From: [Clostridium] symbiosum
Lineage (GTDB): Bacteria > Bacillota > Clostridia > Lachnospirales > Lachnospiraceae
Reading direction: 5' to 3'
Assembly (NCBI GenBank): GCA_021769625.1
Contig: JAETSN010000016.1
Span: forward strand, 1-64,000
Length of the DNA: 64,000 nt
Made by a program: the position numbers and the translations under genes. The notes under the pieces are model-generated. The model was given only the letters and a program-made list of their open reading frames with translations, did no database searches and was not told where the DNA came from. Of the stretch, positions 7,297 to 15,848 are shown one piece after another. Within the stretch, counting starts at the first letter, position 1; each line of letters starts with the position of its first letter.

Positions 7297-8073
7297 TTAA
7301 GGCTTCGTATAGAAGAAAGAACTCTTTCTATCATATCCGATATCTCTGTAATTCATGATCTGCTCCGTGCTTCCGATAAACAATACGCCGCCTGATGCCA
7401 GAGATTTAAAGTATTTTGTAAATACTTCGTCCTTCGCTTCCTCCGTAAAGTAGATCAAAACATTTCGGCAGACGATCAGATGATATCCCGTTTCGTACTT
7501 GTCTTTGATCAGGTTATGCTGCTTGAATGTAACCCGTTTCTTGATCTCATCTGAAATACGATAGGAGCTTCCCACCTTCGTAAAATACTTTGCCTTCAGA
7601 TCTTTCGGGACGCCGACAAGGCTCTTTTCGGCATAAAGGCCTACTTTCGCCTTTTCCAGGATCTGCTTATCCAGATCTGTGGCATATATCCTGATGTTGG
7701 TGAGAGGCAGATGCTTTGAAAGCGCCATGACAAGAGAATAAGGTTCATCACCGGTAGAACATGCCGCGCTCCATATCTTCAGATTCTTACCGAATTTTCT
7801 GATCAGTTCCGGGAACACTTCCTTATCCAGAAACTGCCACTGCAGCGGATCACGGTAAAATTCCGAAACATTGATCGTCATATAGCCAAGAAACTCATCC
7901 ATCAGGTCTTTGTTCGTTCTGATAGCAGCAATATAATCCTGATAACCTTTGTATTTATGGTTACTGATCAATGTGTCGATACGGCGCTTCATCTGTTTTT
8001 CCTTATAAGCGTCCAAATCAATTTTTGTCAGATCATACATAGCTTTTTTGAAATACTCATAATCGTATACCAT
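7297..8073 (-). CDS. cheR: CheR-type chemoreceptor protein methyltransferase
   Basis: A 258-residue SAM-dependent methyltransferase that would methylate glutamates on chemoreceptors. It has an N-terminal helical CheR domain (about 1-75) and a Rossmann methyltransferase domain with the SAM motif SAACSTGDEPYSL (near residue 105) and the HLIVCRNVLIYF motif near 195. The length is standard for the family. No receptor, CheB or other chemotaxis gene is in the window, so it is an orphan here. Transcription looks monocistronic: a terminator follows, and the S1 gene upstream has its own terminator. Confidence 0.93.
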   Translation of the reverse strand: MVYDYEYFKKAMYDLTKIDLDAYKEKQMKRRIDTLISNHKYKGYQDYIAAIRTNKDLMDEFLGYMTINVSEFYRDPLQWQFLDKEVFPELIRKFGKNLKIWSAACSTGDEPYSLVMALSKHLPLTNIRIYATDLDKQILEKAKVGLYAEKSLVGVPKDLKAKYFTKVGSSYRISDEIKKRVTFKQHNLIKDKYETGYHLIVCRNVLIYFTEEAKDEVFTKYFKSLASGGVLFIGSTEQIMNYRDIGYDRKSSFFYTKP

Positions 8074-8137
8074 ATGAATTCACCTCATTTTATAATATAT
8101 TCTCCTGTCGTCAGGCAGATACTTCAGACTGTTATAT

Positions 8138-8167
8138 GCAAAAGGCTGTCCTATCTCAGACAGCCTT
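8138..8167 (-). terminator. Terminator after the S1 protein gene
   Basis: Minus-strand stem AAGGCTGTC/GACAGCCTT (8159-8167 with 8142-8150), followed by TTTTGC. It ends the operon that starts with the RpiR gene. Confidence 0.75.
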
Positions 8168-8180
8168 GCTCTTTCCTATA

Positions 8181-9344
8181 TTATTCTTCGCTTTCTTCTG
8201 TCTGACTGGCAATTACCGCATCAATATCAACTGACGCCACATCGGCATCATCATCTTTGTCAGATGCCGCCGGTGCTTCGGCTGCCGGATCCGGAGCAAG
8301 AAGCGCCTTGATGCTCAGACTAATCTTCTTATCTTCCTCATTGAAATCAACGACCTTTGCCGTCACTTCCTCACCGACTTTCAGAACATCCGCGGGTTTC
8401 TCAATATGCTCTTTGGAAATCTGCGATACATGGAGCAGTGCATCAATCCCTGTTTCCAGTTCGATAAAAGCACCGAAATCTGTCATTCTCGCCACTTTTC
8501 CGGTCACCACATTCCCAATCGCGTATTTCTCAGCCGCATCCTTCCAGGGGTTGGAATCCGCAAACTTCAGACTCAGCGCGATCTTATTGCCCGAGATCTC
8601 CTTGATCAGCACTCTCTGGGTCTCGCCGACCTTAAATACTTTCTTCGGATTCTCTACTCTTCCCCAGGACATCTCCGAAATATGGAGCAGGCCGTCCGCT
8701 CCGCCAAGATCGATAAATGCGCCGAAATCCGTCACATTCTTTACAACACCCTCTACAATGTCTCCCTCCTGGATCCTCTCAAACAGCTCTTTCTGTTTGA
8801 TCGCTTTCTCGGCAACCACAAGCTGCTTTCTGTCGCCGATATAACGTCTTCTTCTGGGATTATATTCCGTCACGACAAACTGGATCTCCTGTCCCGCATA
8901 CTTATTCAGATCCTTTTCATAGACATCGGATACCAGGCTCGCCGGAATAAAGATCCTCACTTCATCCACCACAACGCAAAGACCGCCGCTGAGTACTTCC
9001 GTCACGACTGCGGTCAGGACTTCCTTATTGTTGAAAGCTTCCTCGATCCGTTTATTGCCGCGGTCAACAGCCAGCCTCTTATAAGACAGCGTAACCTGCC
9101 CCTCACCGTCATTTACCTTCAATACCTTTACTTCCATTGTATCGCCGACCTTCAACATGGTTGTCATATCAACGCCGGATTCATTGGTATATTCGTTTCT
9201 TGTTAAAATACCGTCTGATTTATAACCAATATTGATGACAGCCTCATCAGGTTTCACATCAATGACTGTGCCTTCGACTACCTCCCCTGTATGTATTGTT
9301 TTAAATGATGCATCGATCATTTGTTCAAAATTCATTTCTGACAT
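8181..9344 (-). CDS. rpsA: S1 RNA-binding domain protein (ribosomal S1 homologue)
   Basis: A 387-residue protein with four S1 domains in tandem, at about residues 15-85, 100-165, 190-255 and 275-345. The last two are best conserved (VTDFGAFIDLGGADGLLHIS and MTDFGAFIELETGIDALLHVS). A low-complexity acidic tail of about 40 residues rich in Ala, Asp and Glu follows. Short four-domain S1 proteins in Firmicutes bind mRNA and may act on or off the ribosome. The start (SD GGGAGG) lies inside the 3' end of ispH, a 20-base overlap; the ispH-S1 pairing is common in Clostridia, where the two can also be fused. Confidence 0.9.
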   Translation of the reverse strand: MSEMNFEQMIDASFKTIHTGEVVEGTVIDVKPDEAVINIGYKSDGILTRNEYTNESGVDMTTMLKVGDTMEVKVLKVNDGEGQVTLSYKRLAVDRGNKRIEEAFNNKEVLTAVVTEVLSGGLCVVVDEVRIFIPASLVSDVYEKDLNKYAGQEIQFVVTEYNPRRRRYIGDRKQLVVAEKAIKQKELFERIQEGDIVEGVVKNVTDFGAFIDLGGADGLLHISEMSWGRVENPKKVFKVGETQRVLIKEISGNKIALSLKFADSNPWKDAAEKYAIGNVVTGKVARMTDFGAFIELETGIDALLHVSQISKEHIEKPADVLKVGEEVTAKVVDFNEEDKKISLSIKALLAPDPAAEAPAASDKDDDADVASVDIDAVIASQTEESEE

Positions 9345-10191
9345 AATTTTGAACCTCCCTAATAATATTATTTGGGGTAGACGCCCCTGCTGTAATACCC
9401 ACCAGACGTACTGATTTCGGAAGCTCTAACTTTAGGTCCGCCAGTGACTGTATAAAACAGGTCTGTGCACACTCCTTACTGCATATCTCATACAGCTTTC
9501 TTGTATTGGAACTGTGCGCTCCACCTATAACTATCATAACATCAGCTTCAGAGGCTATTTCCTTCGCTTCTGTCTGCCTCTCCTCAGTCGCATTACATAT
9601 AGTATTCACAACACTACCATTATACCCATTCTTTTTCAAAATTTCAACTAGTTCTTGAAATTTATTGTAGTTAAATGTCGTTTGCGAAACGACGCAGATT
9701 TCCCGGCCCTTATCCACCGCCAGATTTTCCATTTCCTCTTCCGATTCCACAGTGACCGCCGGACGGCTGCACCACCCTCTGATCCCCTCCACTTCCGGGT
9801 GTCCCGGGTTACCGATGATCAGAATCTGCTTTCCCTGCGCGCTTTCCTTTTCCACGATATTATGGATCCTTTTCACAAAGGGACAGGTGGCGTCCACACA
9901 GATCAGCCCTTTTTCCTCGATGAGCCGGCAGATCTCCCTGCCGATCCCATGGGAACGGATGACGACGATCCCTTCTTCCAGCGCTTCCAGCGCTTCCCTG
10001 CTCTCCAAAACCTGTACTCCCTTTTCTTCCAGATCCTTTACCACCTGCTCATTGTGGATGATCGGGCCGTAGGTATAGATCGGCAGCTTTTTCTCCGAAA
10101 TCTTCTGTTTTTCTATCTGTTCATAAACCGTTTCCACAGCCCGCTTCACACCGAAACAAAAGCCCGCGGATTTTGCCAGTCTCACTTCCAT
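9325..10191 (-). CDS. ispH: 4-hydroxy-3-methylbut-2-enyl diphosphate reductase IspH
   Basis: IspH catalyses the last step of the MEP isoprenoid pathway, reducing HMBPP to IPP and DMAPP. The 288-residue protein has the three cysteines that bind the [4Fe-4S] cluster, in SAGFCFGVKRAV (Cys12), DATCPFVKRIH (about Cys99) and NTICNATEERQ (about Cys197), plus the substrate-binding VIRSHGIG and TTFNYNKF motifs. The length is normal. It follows cmk in the same operon and its end overlaps the S1 gene by 20 bases. Confidence 0.96.
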   Translation of the reverse strand: MEVRLAKSAGFCFGVKRAVETVYEQIEKQKISEKKLPIYTYGPIIHNEQVVKDLEEKGVQVLESREALEALEEGIVVIRSHGIGREICRLIEEKGLICVDATCPFVKRIHNIVEKESAQGKQILIIGNPGHPEVEGIRGWCSRPAVTVESEEEMENLAVDKGREICVVSQTTFNYNKFQELVEILKKNGYNGSVVNTICNATEERQTEAKEIASEADVMIVIGGAHSSNTRKLYEICSKECAQTCFIQSLADLKLELPKSVRLVGITAGASTPNNIIREVQNYVRNEF

Positions 10192-10285
10192 CGCTTTTTC
10201 CCCAAATCGCTTTTTGTAACCTTTTTCTTTCTTATATGTATGACTGCTCAGCCGCGCATCCCATAACCATTTTCTTCATACCTGC

Positions 10286-10939
10286 TCAGCCGCACATTCC
10301 CATGATCTTATCGATCACTTCCCCGATCGTCATATCGGAGGAATCCACGAGCACAGCATCCTCCGCCTGCTTCAGCGGTGAGATATCCCGGTGCATATCC
10401 CGGTAATCCCGCTCCTCGATATCCTTCTTAATGACATTAATGTCACATTTTTCCCCTCTCGCCGTCAGTTCGTCATACCGGCGCTTCGCCCGCACCTCGC
10501 TGCTCGCCGTCAGATAGATCTTCAGGTCCGCATGGGGCAGCACACAGGTTCCGATATCCCTGCCGTCCATGACCACATTCGCTTCCTGTGCCAGTCTCTG
10601 CTGCAGTTCCACCAGTTTTTTCCGCACATCCCCATTGACCGAAGACGCCGAAGACATATTGCTTACCTCCTCGGTGCGGATCAGCCCGTTGACATTCCTG
10701 CCGTTTAATAAGACCACCTGTTCTCCATTCTCATAAACAATGGAAATATCCGCCTCCTGGCTTTTTTTGCTGATCTGTTCCGCATCCTCCGGCGCAATAT
10801 GGTTTTCCAGCAAAAACAGAGCCATGGCGCGGTACATCGCCCCCGTATCCACATAAATATATCCTTTTCTTTTGGCGATCTGTTTCGCTATGGTACTCTT
10901 TCCGGCGCCCGCCGGTCCGTCTATCGCGATATTATACAT
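10286..10939 (-). CDS. cmk: Cytidylate kinase
   Basis: Cmk phosphorylates CMP and dCMP using ATP. The 217-residue protein starts with the P-loop GPAGAGKSTIAKQIAKR and has the MDGRDIGTCVLPHADLKIYLTAS segment with the CMP-binding and LID arginines. The ATG has an AGGAGG ribosome site. It follows the 43-residue membrane peptide by 16 bases and precedes ispH, the gene order seen in many Clostridia (flavoprotein, cmk, ispH, S1). Confidence 0.96.
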   Translation of the reverse strand: MYNIAIDGPAGAGKSTIAKQIAKRKGYIYVDTGAMYRAMALFLLENHIAPEDAEQISKKSQEADISIVYENGEQVVLLNGRNVNGLIRTEEVSNMSSASSVNGDVRKKLVELQQRLAQEANVVMDGRDIGTCVLPHADLKIYLTASSEVRAKRRYDELTARGEKCDINVIKKDIEERDYRDMHRDISPLKQAEDAVLVDSSDMTIGEVIDKIMGMCG

Positions 10940-10955
10940 ATGCTTCCTCCTGTTC

Positions 10956-11087
10956 CTATTTCCTGTATTTTGCTTCGATCCTCATATACAGTATCATCAT
11001 GGCGATCACCAAAATGACTACTGCAAACGTCATCGGAATGAAGAAAACCGAGTTCTGTTCTATAAACAATAAGGAATCAAACTTCAC
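10956..11087 (-). CDS. Small single-pass membrane protein (43 residues)
   Basis: A gene easily missed because it starts with GTG (11085-11087), two bases after the stop of the flavoprotein gene, and ends with TAG at 10956-10958. A GAGG ribosome site lies 8 bases before the GTG. The peptide begins VKFDSLLFIEQNS, has one hydrophobic helix at about residues 14-35 (FFIPMTFAVVILVIAMMILY) and a positively charged end, RIEAKYRK. It fills the space between the flavoprotein gene and cmk in frame and with tight spacing, which argues that it is real. Function unknown. Confidence 0.6.
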   Translation of the reverse strand: MKFDSLLFIEQNSVFFIPMTFAVVILVIAMMILYMRIEAKYRK

Positions 11088-11089
11088 TG

Positions 11090-12496
11090 TCAAAACCTCA
11101 CGCTCGCACCCGCCAGATGTCCGGTGGACCAGGCAAGCTGCAGATTATACCCGCCCGTCAGCGCATCGATATCCAGCATTTCACCGGCAAAATACAGCCC
11201 CTCACATAATCTGGATTCCATGCTGGAAGGATTCACCTCCGACACCTGAACCCCGCCCTGCGTGATGACGGCCTCCGCAAACCCTCTGGTGCCTGTCACC
11301 GTAAGCGGCAGACGCTGTATCAGACTGACAAAGGAACGCCTCTCTTCCCTTGTTACATCATACACCTTTTTTTCGGCATCGATGCCGGAAAGTTCTACCA
11401 TCACCGGGATCATCTTTGCCGGAAACAGTCCGCCCAACGCGTTTTTAAAAGCTTTATGGGAATTTTCCTCAAAATCCCGCAGCAGTCGTTTATCCAGCAT
11501 TTCTTCATCCATTGCCGGTTTCAGGTTCAGCAGGAGCTTCATCTGCAGACTGCCCGCCGATGCCGTTTCCGAACCTTCACAGCCGTTATCCCCCGCCGCC
11601 TGCGCCGCCCTGCCGCATGCTTTGGCATAATAACTGCTGGCGCTTAACACAAGAGGCCCGCTGACCCCGAAATGTGTAAAGAGCATCTCTCCAAATCCGC
11701 TGTAAACCGGCATTTTCTTTCCCTCTTCCACCAGCTTAATCTCCACATTTTTTAAGGCCAGTCCCTGCAGCCGCCTGCACCAGGATTCCCTGACCTCCAG
11801 GGGCACAAGCGCCGGATGGCAGGGTACCATCGAATGCCCCGCCTGCGCCGCCAGCATGTATCCCGACCCGTCGGAGCCGGTGGAAGGATAAGATGCCCCG
11901 CCGCAGGCAAGGATCACCGCATCCGCTCCCATCCTTTTCCCGTCTGAGAGAAGCACACCCTCTATCTGCCGGCCTGCGGTTTTTTTCCTCTTTCCTCTGC
12001 CGGGCAGTTCAGGAAAATCGCCTGCTACAGGCTTTCTCCTGCCAGTCCGGTCATCCGATTCATGTTTTTCATCCGATTTTTCCCTGAATAACAGCGCTTT
12101 CACTTCCGTTTTCAGGCGGATATCCACATACATTTCTTTCAAAGCCCGCTGCAGAGCGGCTGTCACATCGGAGGCATGATCCGATACCGGAAAGATACGC
12201 CCGCCCCGCTCTGTTTTGACCGGACAGCCGTATTCCTCCAGAAAAGATACCATCGCCTGATGATCAAACTGATAAACGCTGCTGTATAAAAACTTGCTGT
12301 TGGTTACAATATTACGGAAAAACTGCTCCTGATCGGCGGAATTTGTCACATTGCAGCGTCCTTTTCCGGTAATATAGATCTTCTTTCCCAGTTTTTCATT
12401 TTTTTCCAGCAATATCACCTGATGCCCTGCCGCCGCAGACGCATAGGCTGCCATCATTCCGGCGGCTCCGCCACCGACCACTATAACCTGGCTCAT
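11090..12496 (-). CDS. BaiN/HI0933-family FAD-dependent flavoprotein
   Basis: A 468-residue flavoprotein of the HI0933/BaiN family with the N-terminal FAD dinucleotide motif VVGGGAAGMMAAYAS, the family motif GKGRCNVTN near residue 45 and a C-terminal FAD motif with GGVQVSEV and LYFAGEMLDIDALTGGYNLQLAWSTG. Some members reduce bile-acid intermediates, but most have no known substrate, so a specific activity should not be assumed. Low-complexity inserts at about residues 140-165 and 290-310 lengthen it slightly. The start ATG overlaps the RpiR stop (TGATG). Confidence 0.85.
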   Translation of the reverse strand: MSQVIVVGGGAAGMMAAYASAAAGHQVILLEKNEKLGKKIYITGKGRCNVTNSADQEQFFRNIVTNSKFLYSSVYQFDHQAMVSFLEEYGCPVKTERGGRIFPVSDHASDVTAALQRALKEMYVDIRLKTEVKALLFREKSDEKHESDDRTGRRKPVAGDFPELPGRGKRKKTAGRQIEGVLLSDGKRMGADAVILACGGASYPSTGSDGSGYMLAAQAGHSMVPCHPALVPLEVRESWCRRLQGLALKNVEIKLVEEGKKMPVYSGFGEMLFTHFGVSGPLVLSASSYYAKACGRAAQAAGDNGCEGSETASAGSLQMKLLLNLKPAMDEEMLDKRLLRDFEENSHKAFKNALGGLFPAKMIPVMVELSGIDAEKKVYDVTREERRSFVSLIQRLPLTVTGTRGFAEAVITQGGVQVSEVNPSSMESRLCEGLYFAGEMLDIDALTGGYNLQLAWSTGHLAGASVRF

Positions 12497-13434
12497 CACG
12501 CACCGCCCTTTGTTTTACCGCTTTCTTTCCGCAGCGGATAATTCAGCATCGGTTCCTCATCAATAAAATTGATCTCATCATTCAGATAAACCTGATAACT
12601 GTTCCAGACTTCCTCCAGTGTCTGCAGGCTGTTTTTCACCTCTGCGGGACGTTTCAGGCACATTGCGACCACCAGCGCATTGATCACACTTAAGGGGGCC
12701 ACCAGAGAATCCACGATAGATACCATATCGCTTCTCGCAAACAGATTGCAGGAAGAATACATACACATCGGCGAATGAATACTGTCTGTAATGGAGATCA
12801 CTTTCGCATTCCTGTCATTGGCAAATTCCATTGCCTTCAGCGTCCGCATGGAATACCGCGGAAAACTGATCCCGATAAAAGCATCTTTCTCACTGATCCT
12901 CAGCATCTGTTCAAATGTCTCGCTCATGCTGGTAGTCTTGATGCAGACCACCTCGCCCCGCATCATATTCAGATAAAAGCACAAAAAATCAGCCAGCGGT
13001 TCACAGCTCCGTATCCCTGAAATATAAACCTTCCTGGCCTTCAGTATGATATCCACCGCTGTGTCAAAAGCCGACGGGTCCAGATGTTCTATCGTATCGC
13101 GGATCTTATCCATATCAGACTGCAGGACGGAAGTGAGCACTTCCGACTGGGTGCTTCCCGCATACTTTACCCCCATCCGCTGTACACCTGTAAGCTGATC
13201 CCTGACCCAGCCCTCCAGCGCCTTCTGAAATTCAGGATATCCTTCATATCCCAGCATCAGCGCAAAACGCACCACTGTCGATTCACTGATATGCAGCGTC
13301 TCCCCCAGCTTCGCCGCCGTCATAAATACCGCCTCGTCATAGTGATCTGATATGTAAGAAGCGATCACTTTCTGACTTTTGCTCATTTTACTGAAGCGCT
13401 CGCTCATGTCCGACATAAAATCCTTTTTTCTCAT
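12496..13434 (-). CDS. MurR/RpiR-family transcriptional regulator
   Basis: A 312-residue regulator with an N-terminal RpiR helix-turn-helix (about 1-77; TAAKLGETLHISESTVVRFALMLGYEGYPEFQ) and a C-terminal SIS sugar-phosphate-binding domain (about 120-255; KVYISGIRSCEPLADF and ISFPRYSMRTLKAMEFAND). Such proteins sense phosphosugars. It is the first gene of the operon leading to the flavoprotein, cmk, ispH and S1 genes and overlaps the flavoprotein start, so it may respond to a metabolite and control the operon, though no operator is obvious. Confidence 0.88.
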   Translation of the reverse strand: MRKKDFMSDMSERFSKMSKSQKVIASYISDHYDEAVFMTAAKLGETLHISESTVVRFALMLGYEGYPEFQKALEGWVRDQLTGVQRMGVKYAGSTQSEVLTSVLQSDMDKIRDTIEHLDPSAFDTAVDIILKARKVYISGIRSCEPLADFLCFYLNMMRGEVVCIKTTSMSETFEQMLRISEKDAFIGISFPRYSMRTLKAMEFANDRNAKVISITDSIHSPMCMYSSCNLFARSDMVSIVDSLVAPLSVINALVVAMCLKRPAEVKNSLQTLEEVWNSYQVYLNDEINFIDEEPMLNYPLRKESGKTKGGA

Positions 13435-13509
13435 AGATATCCTGCTTTACAGCCCTCTCTGACACTGATAACACAAAATAAATTCTTCTGTACCCTCTTC
13501 TCTGTATAT

Positions 13510-14055
13510 TCATCGAAACGCCCTGTAGGCATCCACAAGCTGCCCCACCGTCTCTGTGATCCCCAGATCGTAATCCCCGGTAATCGCCATACAGGCTGCC
13601 CCATGGATGAAGATCCACATTTTCATAAACAATCCCTGCGGATCCTCACATCCTTCCGCCTTCGCCTTGCCGATCTCCCGCAAAACATTCCCATGTTTTC
13701 CGTTAAGCAGCTCATACAGGCTCTTCCCGTTTCGGTTTTCACTCAAAAACATCGTCCGGAACAGATTTCTCTCTTTCTGCGCAAAGCTGATGTAGGCAAG
13801 CCCCAGATTCACAAACGGCGCCGCCTGGCTTTTCGGATAATTATCATAAAATTCATCAAAAAAGAGGATCGCCTGCTCCAACACCTCCGCCTGCACTTCT
13901 TCCATATTCTGATAGACCCGAAAGATCGGCTGCGTAGAACATCCCGCAGCGCCGGCCAGTTTCCTTGCCGTCACCACCTCTATCCCCTCTTTTCTCGCCA
14001 TCCGAAAAGCGGCGGCGGCAATCTCCTTCTTTGTAATCGTCTCCTTGCGCGGCAT
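13510..14055 (-). CDS. TetR/AcrR-family transcriptional regulator
   Basis: A 181-residue regulator: N-terminal TetR DNA-binding domain (about 1-50; KKEIAAAAFRMARKEG and KLAGAAGCSTQPIFRVYQN) followed by an all-helical ligand-binding domain. The ATG at 14055 is preferred over one at 14067 because GGGGG lies at the right distance upstream. Its promoter carries a perfect palindrome over the -10 box (14176-14193), strongly suggesting autorepression. No divergent target gene is next to it. Ligand unknown. Confidence 0.88.
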   Translation of the reverse strand: MPRKETITKKEIAAAAFRMARKEGIEVVTARKLAGAAGCSTQPIFRVYQNMEEVQAEVLEQAILFFDEFYDNYPKSQAAPFVNLGLAYISFAQKERNLFRTMFLSENRNGKSLYELLNGKHGNVLREIGKAKAEGCEDPQGLFMKMWIFIHGAACMAITGDYDLGITETVGQLVDAYRAFR

Positions 14056-14175
14056 ACATACCCCCATTCCGGCAGTCCCACGGACTTTCCCCCTGAAAGT
14101 CTCTTCAAAACCGCCCTTTTCCTGTTTTCTACTCCCATCTTATGAAATAACCCAGCTGTCACAGATAACAACATC

Positions 14176-14219
14176 TAATAACACTTGTTATTATAAGATA
14201 GATACAATTACCCTGTCAA
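14176..14219 (-). promoter_or_regulatory. Promoter and operator of the TetR gene
   Basis: Minus strand: TTGACA (14214-14219), 18 bases, TATAAT (14190-14195), both perfect. A perfect 18 bp palindrome, TAATAACACTTGTTATTA, at 14176-14193 overlaps the -10 box and start region. Size, symmetry and position are as expected for a TetR-type autoregulatory operator. Confidence 0.8.
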
Positions 14220-14265
14220 TATGAATATTCTGCTATTTCCAATATATGTAACAAATTCCAGTATT

Positions 14266-14297
14266 ACGAAAAACAGCCTGCCAATGGCAGGCTGTTT
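14266..14297 (-). terminator. Terminator of the decarboxylase operon
   Basis: Minus-strand hairpin with a perfect 12 bp stem, AAACAGCCTGCC with GGCAGGCTGTTT (14286-14297 and 14271-14282), a three-base loop and then TTTTTCGT. It lies 26 bases after the last gene of the operon. Confidence 0.9.
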
Positions 14298-14322
14298 AAA
14301 CACAGTCAAAAATGTAATTCCT

Positions 14323-15750
14323 TTAAACAGGATAAGCCCCGTTCTTCGTATCCGCCTGGGTCAGGTCCACCTTCTCCTGCTGCGCCTGACGGTACTTGAA
14401 GAAGTCGATCGCAACCTGAGGGAACAACGCGTAGGACAATACGTCCTCGTCCTGCTGTTTCCACTCTTTCATCTCCGCTTCCAGCTTATCCATCTCATTT
14501 TCGATCAGATCCGCAGGACGGCAGGTGATCCTCTCCTCGCCCGGGATAACCTTGTCGATGACTTCCTGACTCATCGGCTTGATCGTCTGGCCGTATTCAC
14601 CGCGCAGAACAGCCTTTGTCTCCTTGGTAGCCATCTTGTATCTCTCTCCCATCAGCACGTTAAATACAGCCTGCGTACCGACGATCTGGGAAGACGGTGT
14701 AACCAGAGGCGGCTCACCGAGATCTTTACGGACATTCGGGATCTCACGCAGCACATCCTCGTACTTGTCTTCCGCATTCTGCTCCTTGAGCTGGCTCACC
14801 ATGTTGGAGAGCATGCCGCCCGGTACCTGATACAGCAGTGTCTTAATGTTTACACCGAGTACCTTCGGACTGAGCAGTCCGGTCTCCAGACATTTCTCTC
14901 TGTAAGGACGGAAATAATCAGCGATCTCAGCCAGCACATTCTGGTCAAATCCGGTATCGTAAGGAGTTCCTTTGAATGTTTCAACCATAACTTCGGTAGC
15001 CGGCTGGGAAGTACCCAGAGCAAACGGAGAAATAGCACAGTCGATCACATCCACGCCCGCTTCTACAGCTTTCAGGTAAGTCATGCTTGCCACGCCGGAA
15101 GTATAGTGGGTATGAAGCTGGATCGGCAGCCTTGTAGCCTCCTTCATGGCTTTTATCAATTCAGCCGCTTTATAGGGAACCAGAAGGCCTGCCATATCCT
15201 TGATACAGATGGAATCCGCACCCATCTCCTCGATCTTCTTTGCAGTCTCCACCCAGTATTCCAGAGTATACGCATCACCCAATGTATAGGAAAGAGCGAT
15301 CTGGGCATGGCCCCTGCCCTCCCTTGCTTTGATCTTGTTGGTCGCGTTTACTGCTTCCTGCAGGTTTCTCAGATCGTTCAGACAGTCAAAAATACGGATG
15401 ATATCAATACCGTTCGCAATAGATTTCTCCACAAAGCTGTCTACCACGTCATCTGCATAAGGCCTGTATCCGAGGATATTCTGTCCCCTGAACAGCATCT
15501 GCAGTTTTGTATTTTTAAAACCGTCTCTTAATTTACGAAGCCTCTCCCAGGGATCTTCTTTTAAGAATCTGAGGGATGCATCGAAAGTAGCGCCGCCCCA
15601 GCACTCTACGGAATGATAGCCGACTTTATCCATCGTTTCCACGATAGGAAGCATCAGATCGGTAGGCATTCTGGTAGCGATCAGAGACTGGTGGGCGTCA
15701 CGCAGTATTGTCTCGGTAATTCCAACCGGTTTTTTAATTTGTTCTGACAT
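14323..15750 (-). CDS. Oxaloacetate decarboxylase/pyruvate carboxylase-type carboxyltransferase subunit
   Basis: A 475-residue carboxyltransferase of the OadA/PycB/transcarboxylase-5S family, which moves CO2 between oxaloacetate or pyruvate and biotin. The TIM-barrel motifs are present: ETILRDAHQSLIATR near residue 13, the lysine motif SICIKDMAGLL near 185 and the metal-binding HTHYTSG near 210. There is no biotin domain at the C-terminus; the carrier is a separate gene in the operon. It is the last gene, with a clear SD (GGAGG) and a terminator after it. Whether it runs as decarboxylase or transcarboxylase cannot be decided from sequence. Confidence 0.88.
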   Translation of the reverse strand: MSEQIKKPVGITETILRDAHQSLIATRMPTDLMLPIVETMDKVGYHSVECWGGATFDASLRFLKEDPWERLRKLRDGFKNTKLQMLFRGQNILGYRPYADDVVDSFVEKSIANGIDIIRIFDCLNDLRNLQEAVNATNKIKAREGRGHAQIALSYTLGDAYTLEYWVETAKKIEEMGADSICIKDMAGLLVPYKAAELIKAMKEATRLPIQLHTHYTSGVASMTYLKAVEAGVDVIDCAISPFALGTSQPATEVMVETFKGTPYDTGFDQNVLAEIADYFRPYREKCLETGLLSPKVLGVNIKTLLYQVPGGMLSNMVSQLKEQNAEDKYEDVLREIPNVRKDLGEPPLVTPSSQIVGTQAVFNVLMGERYKMATKETKAVLRGEYGQTIKPMSQEVIDKVIPGEERITCRPADLIENEMDKLEAEMKEWKQQDEDVLSYALFPQVAIDFFKYRQAQQEKVDLTQADTKNGAYPV

Positions 15751-15848
15751 TATATTTCCTCCATCTATAATTTATAAAATAAACTCTGCATAACTCGCCA
15801 GGCCAGAGAATGCAAAGCATTCTCCCAAGGTGAGCTTTGCTCACCATT

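Noticed and set aside
14221-15531. Plus-strand open frame of 436 codons opposite the pyruvate-type carboxyltransferase
   Set aside because: It is antisense to a clearly conserved enzyme gene, has no recognisable domain, and arises from codon bias of the real gene.
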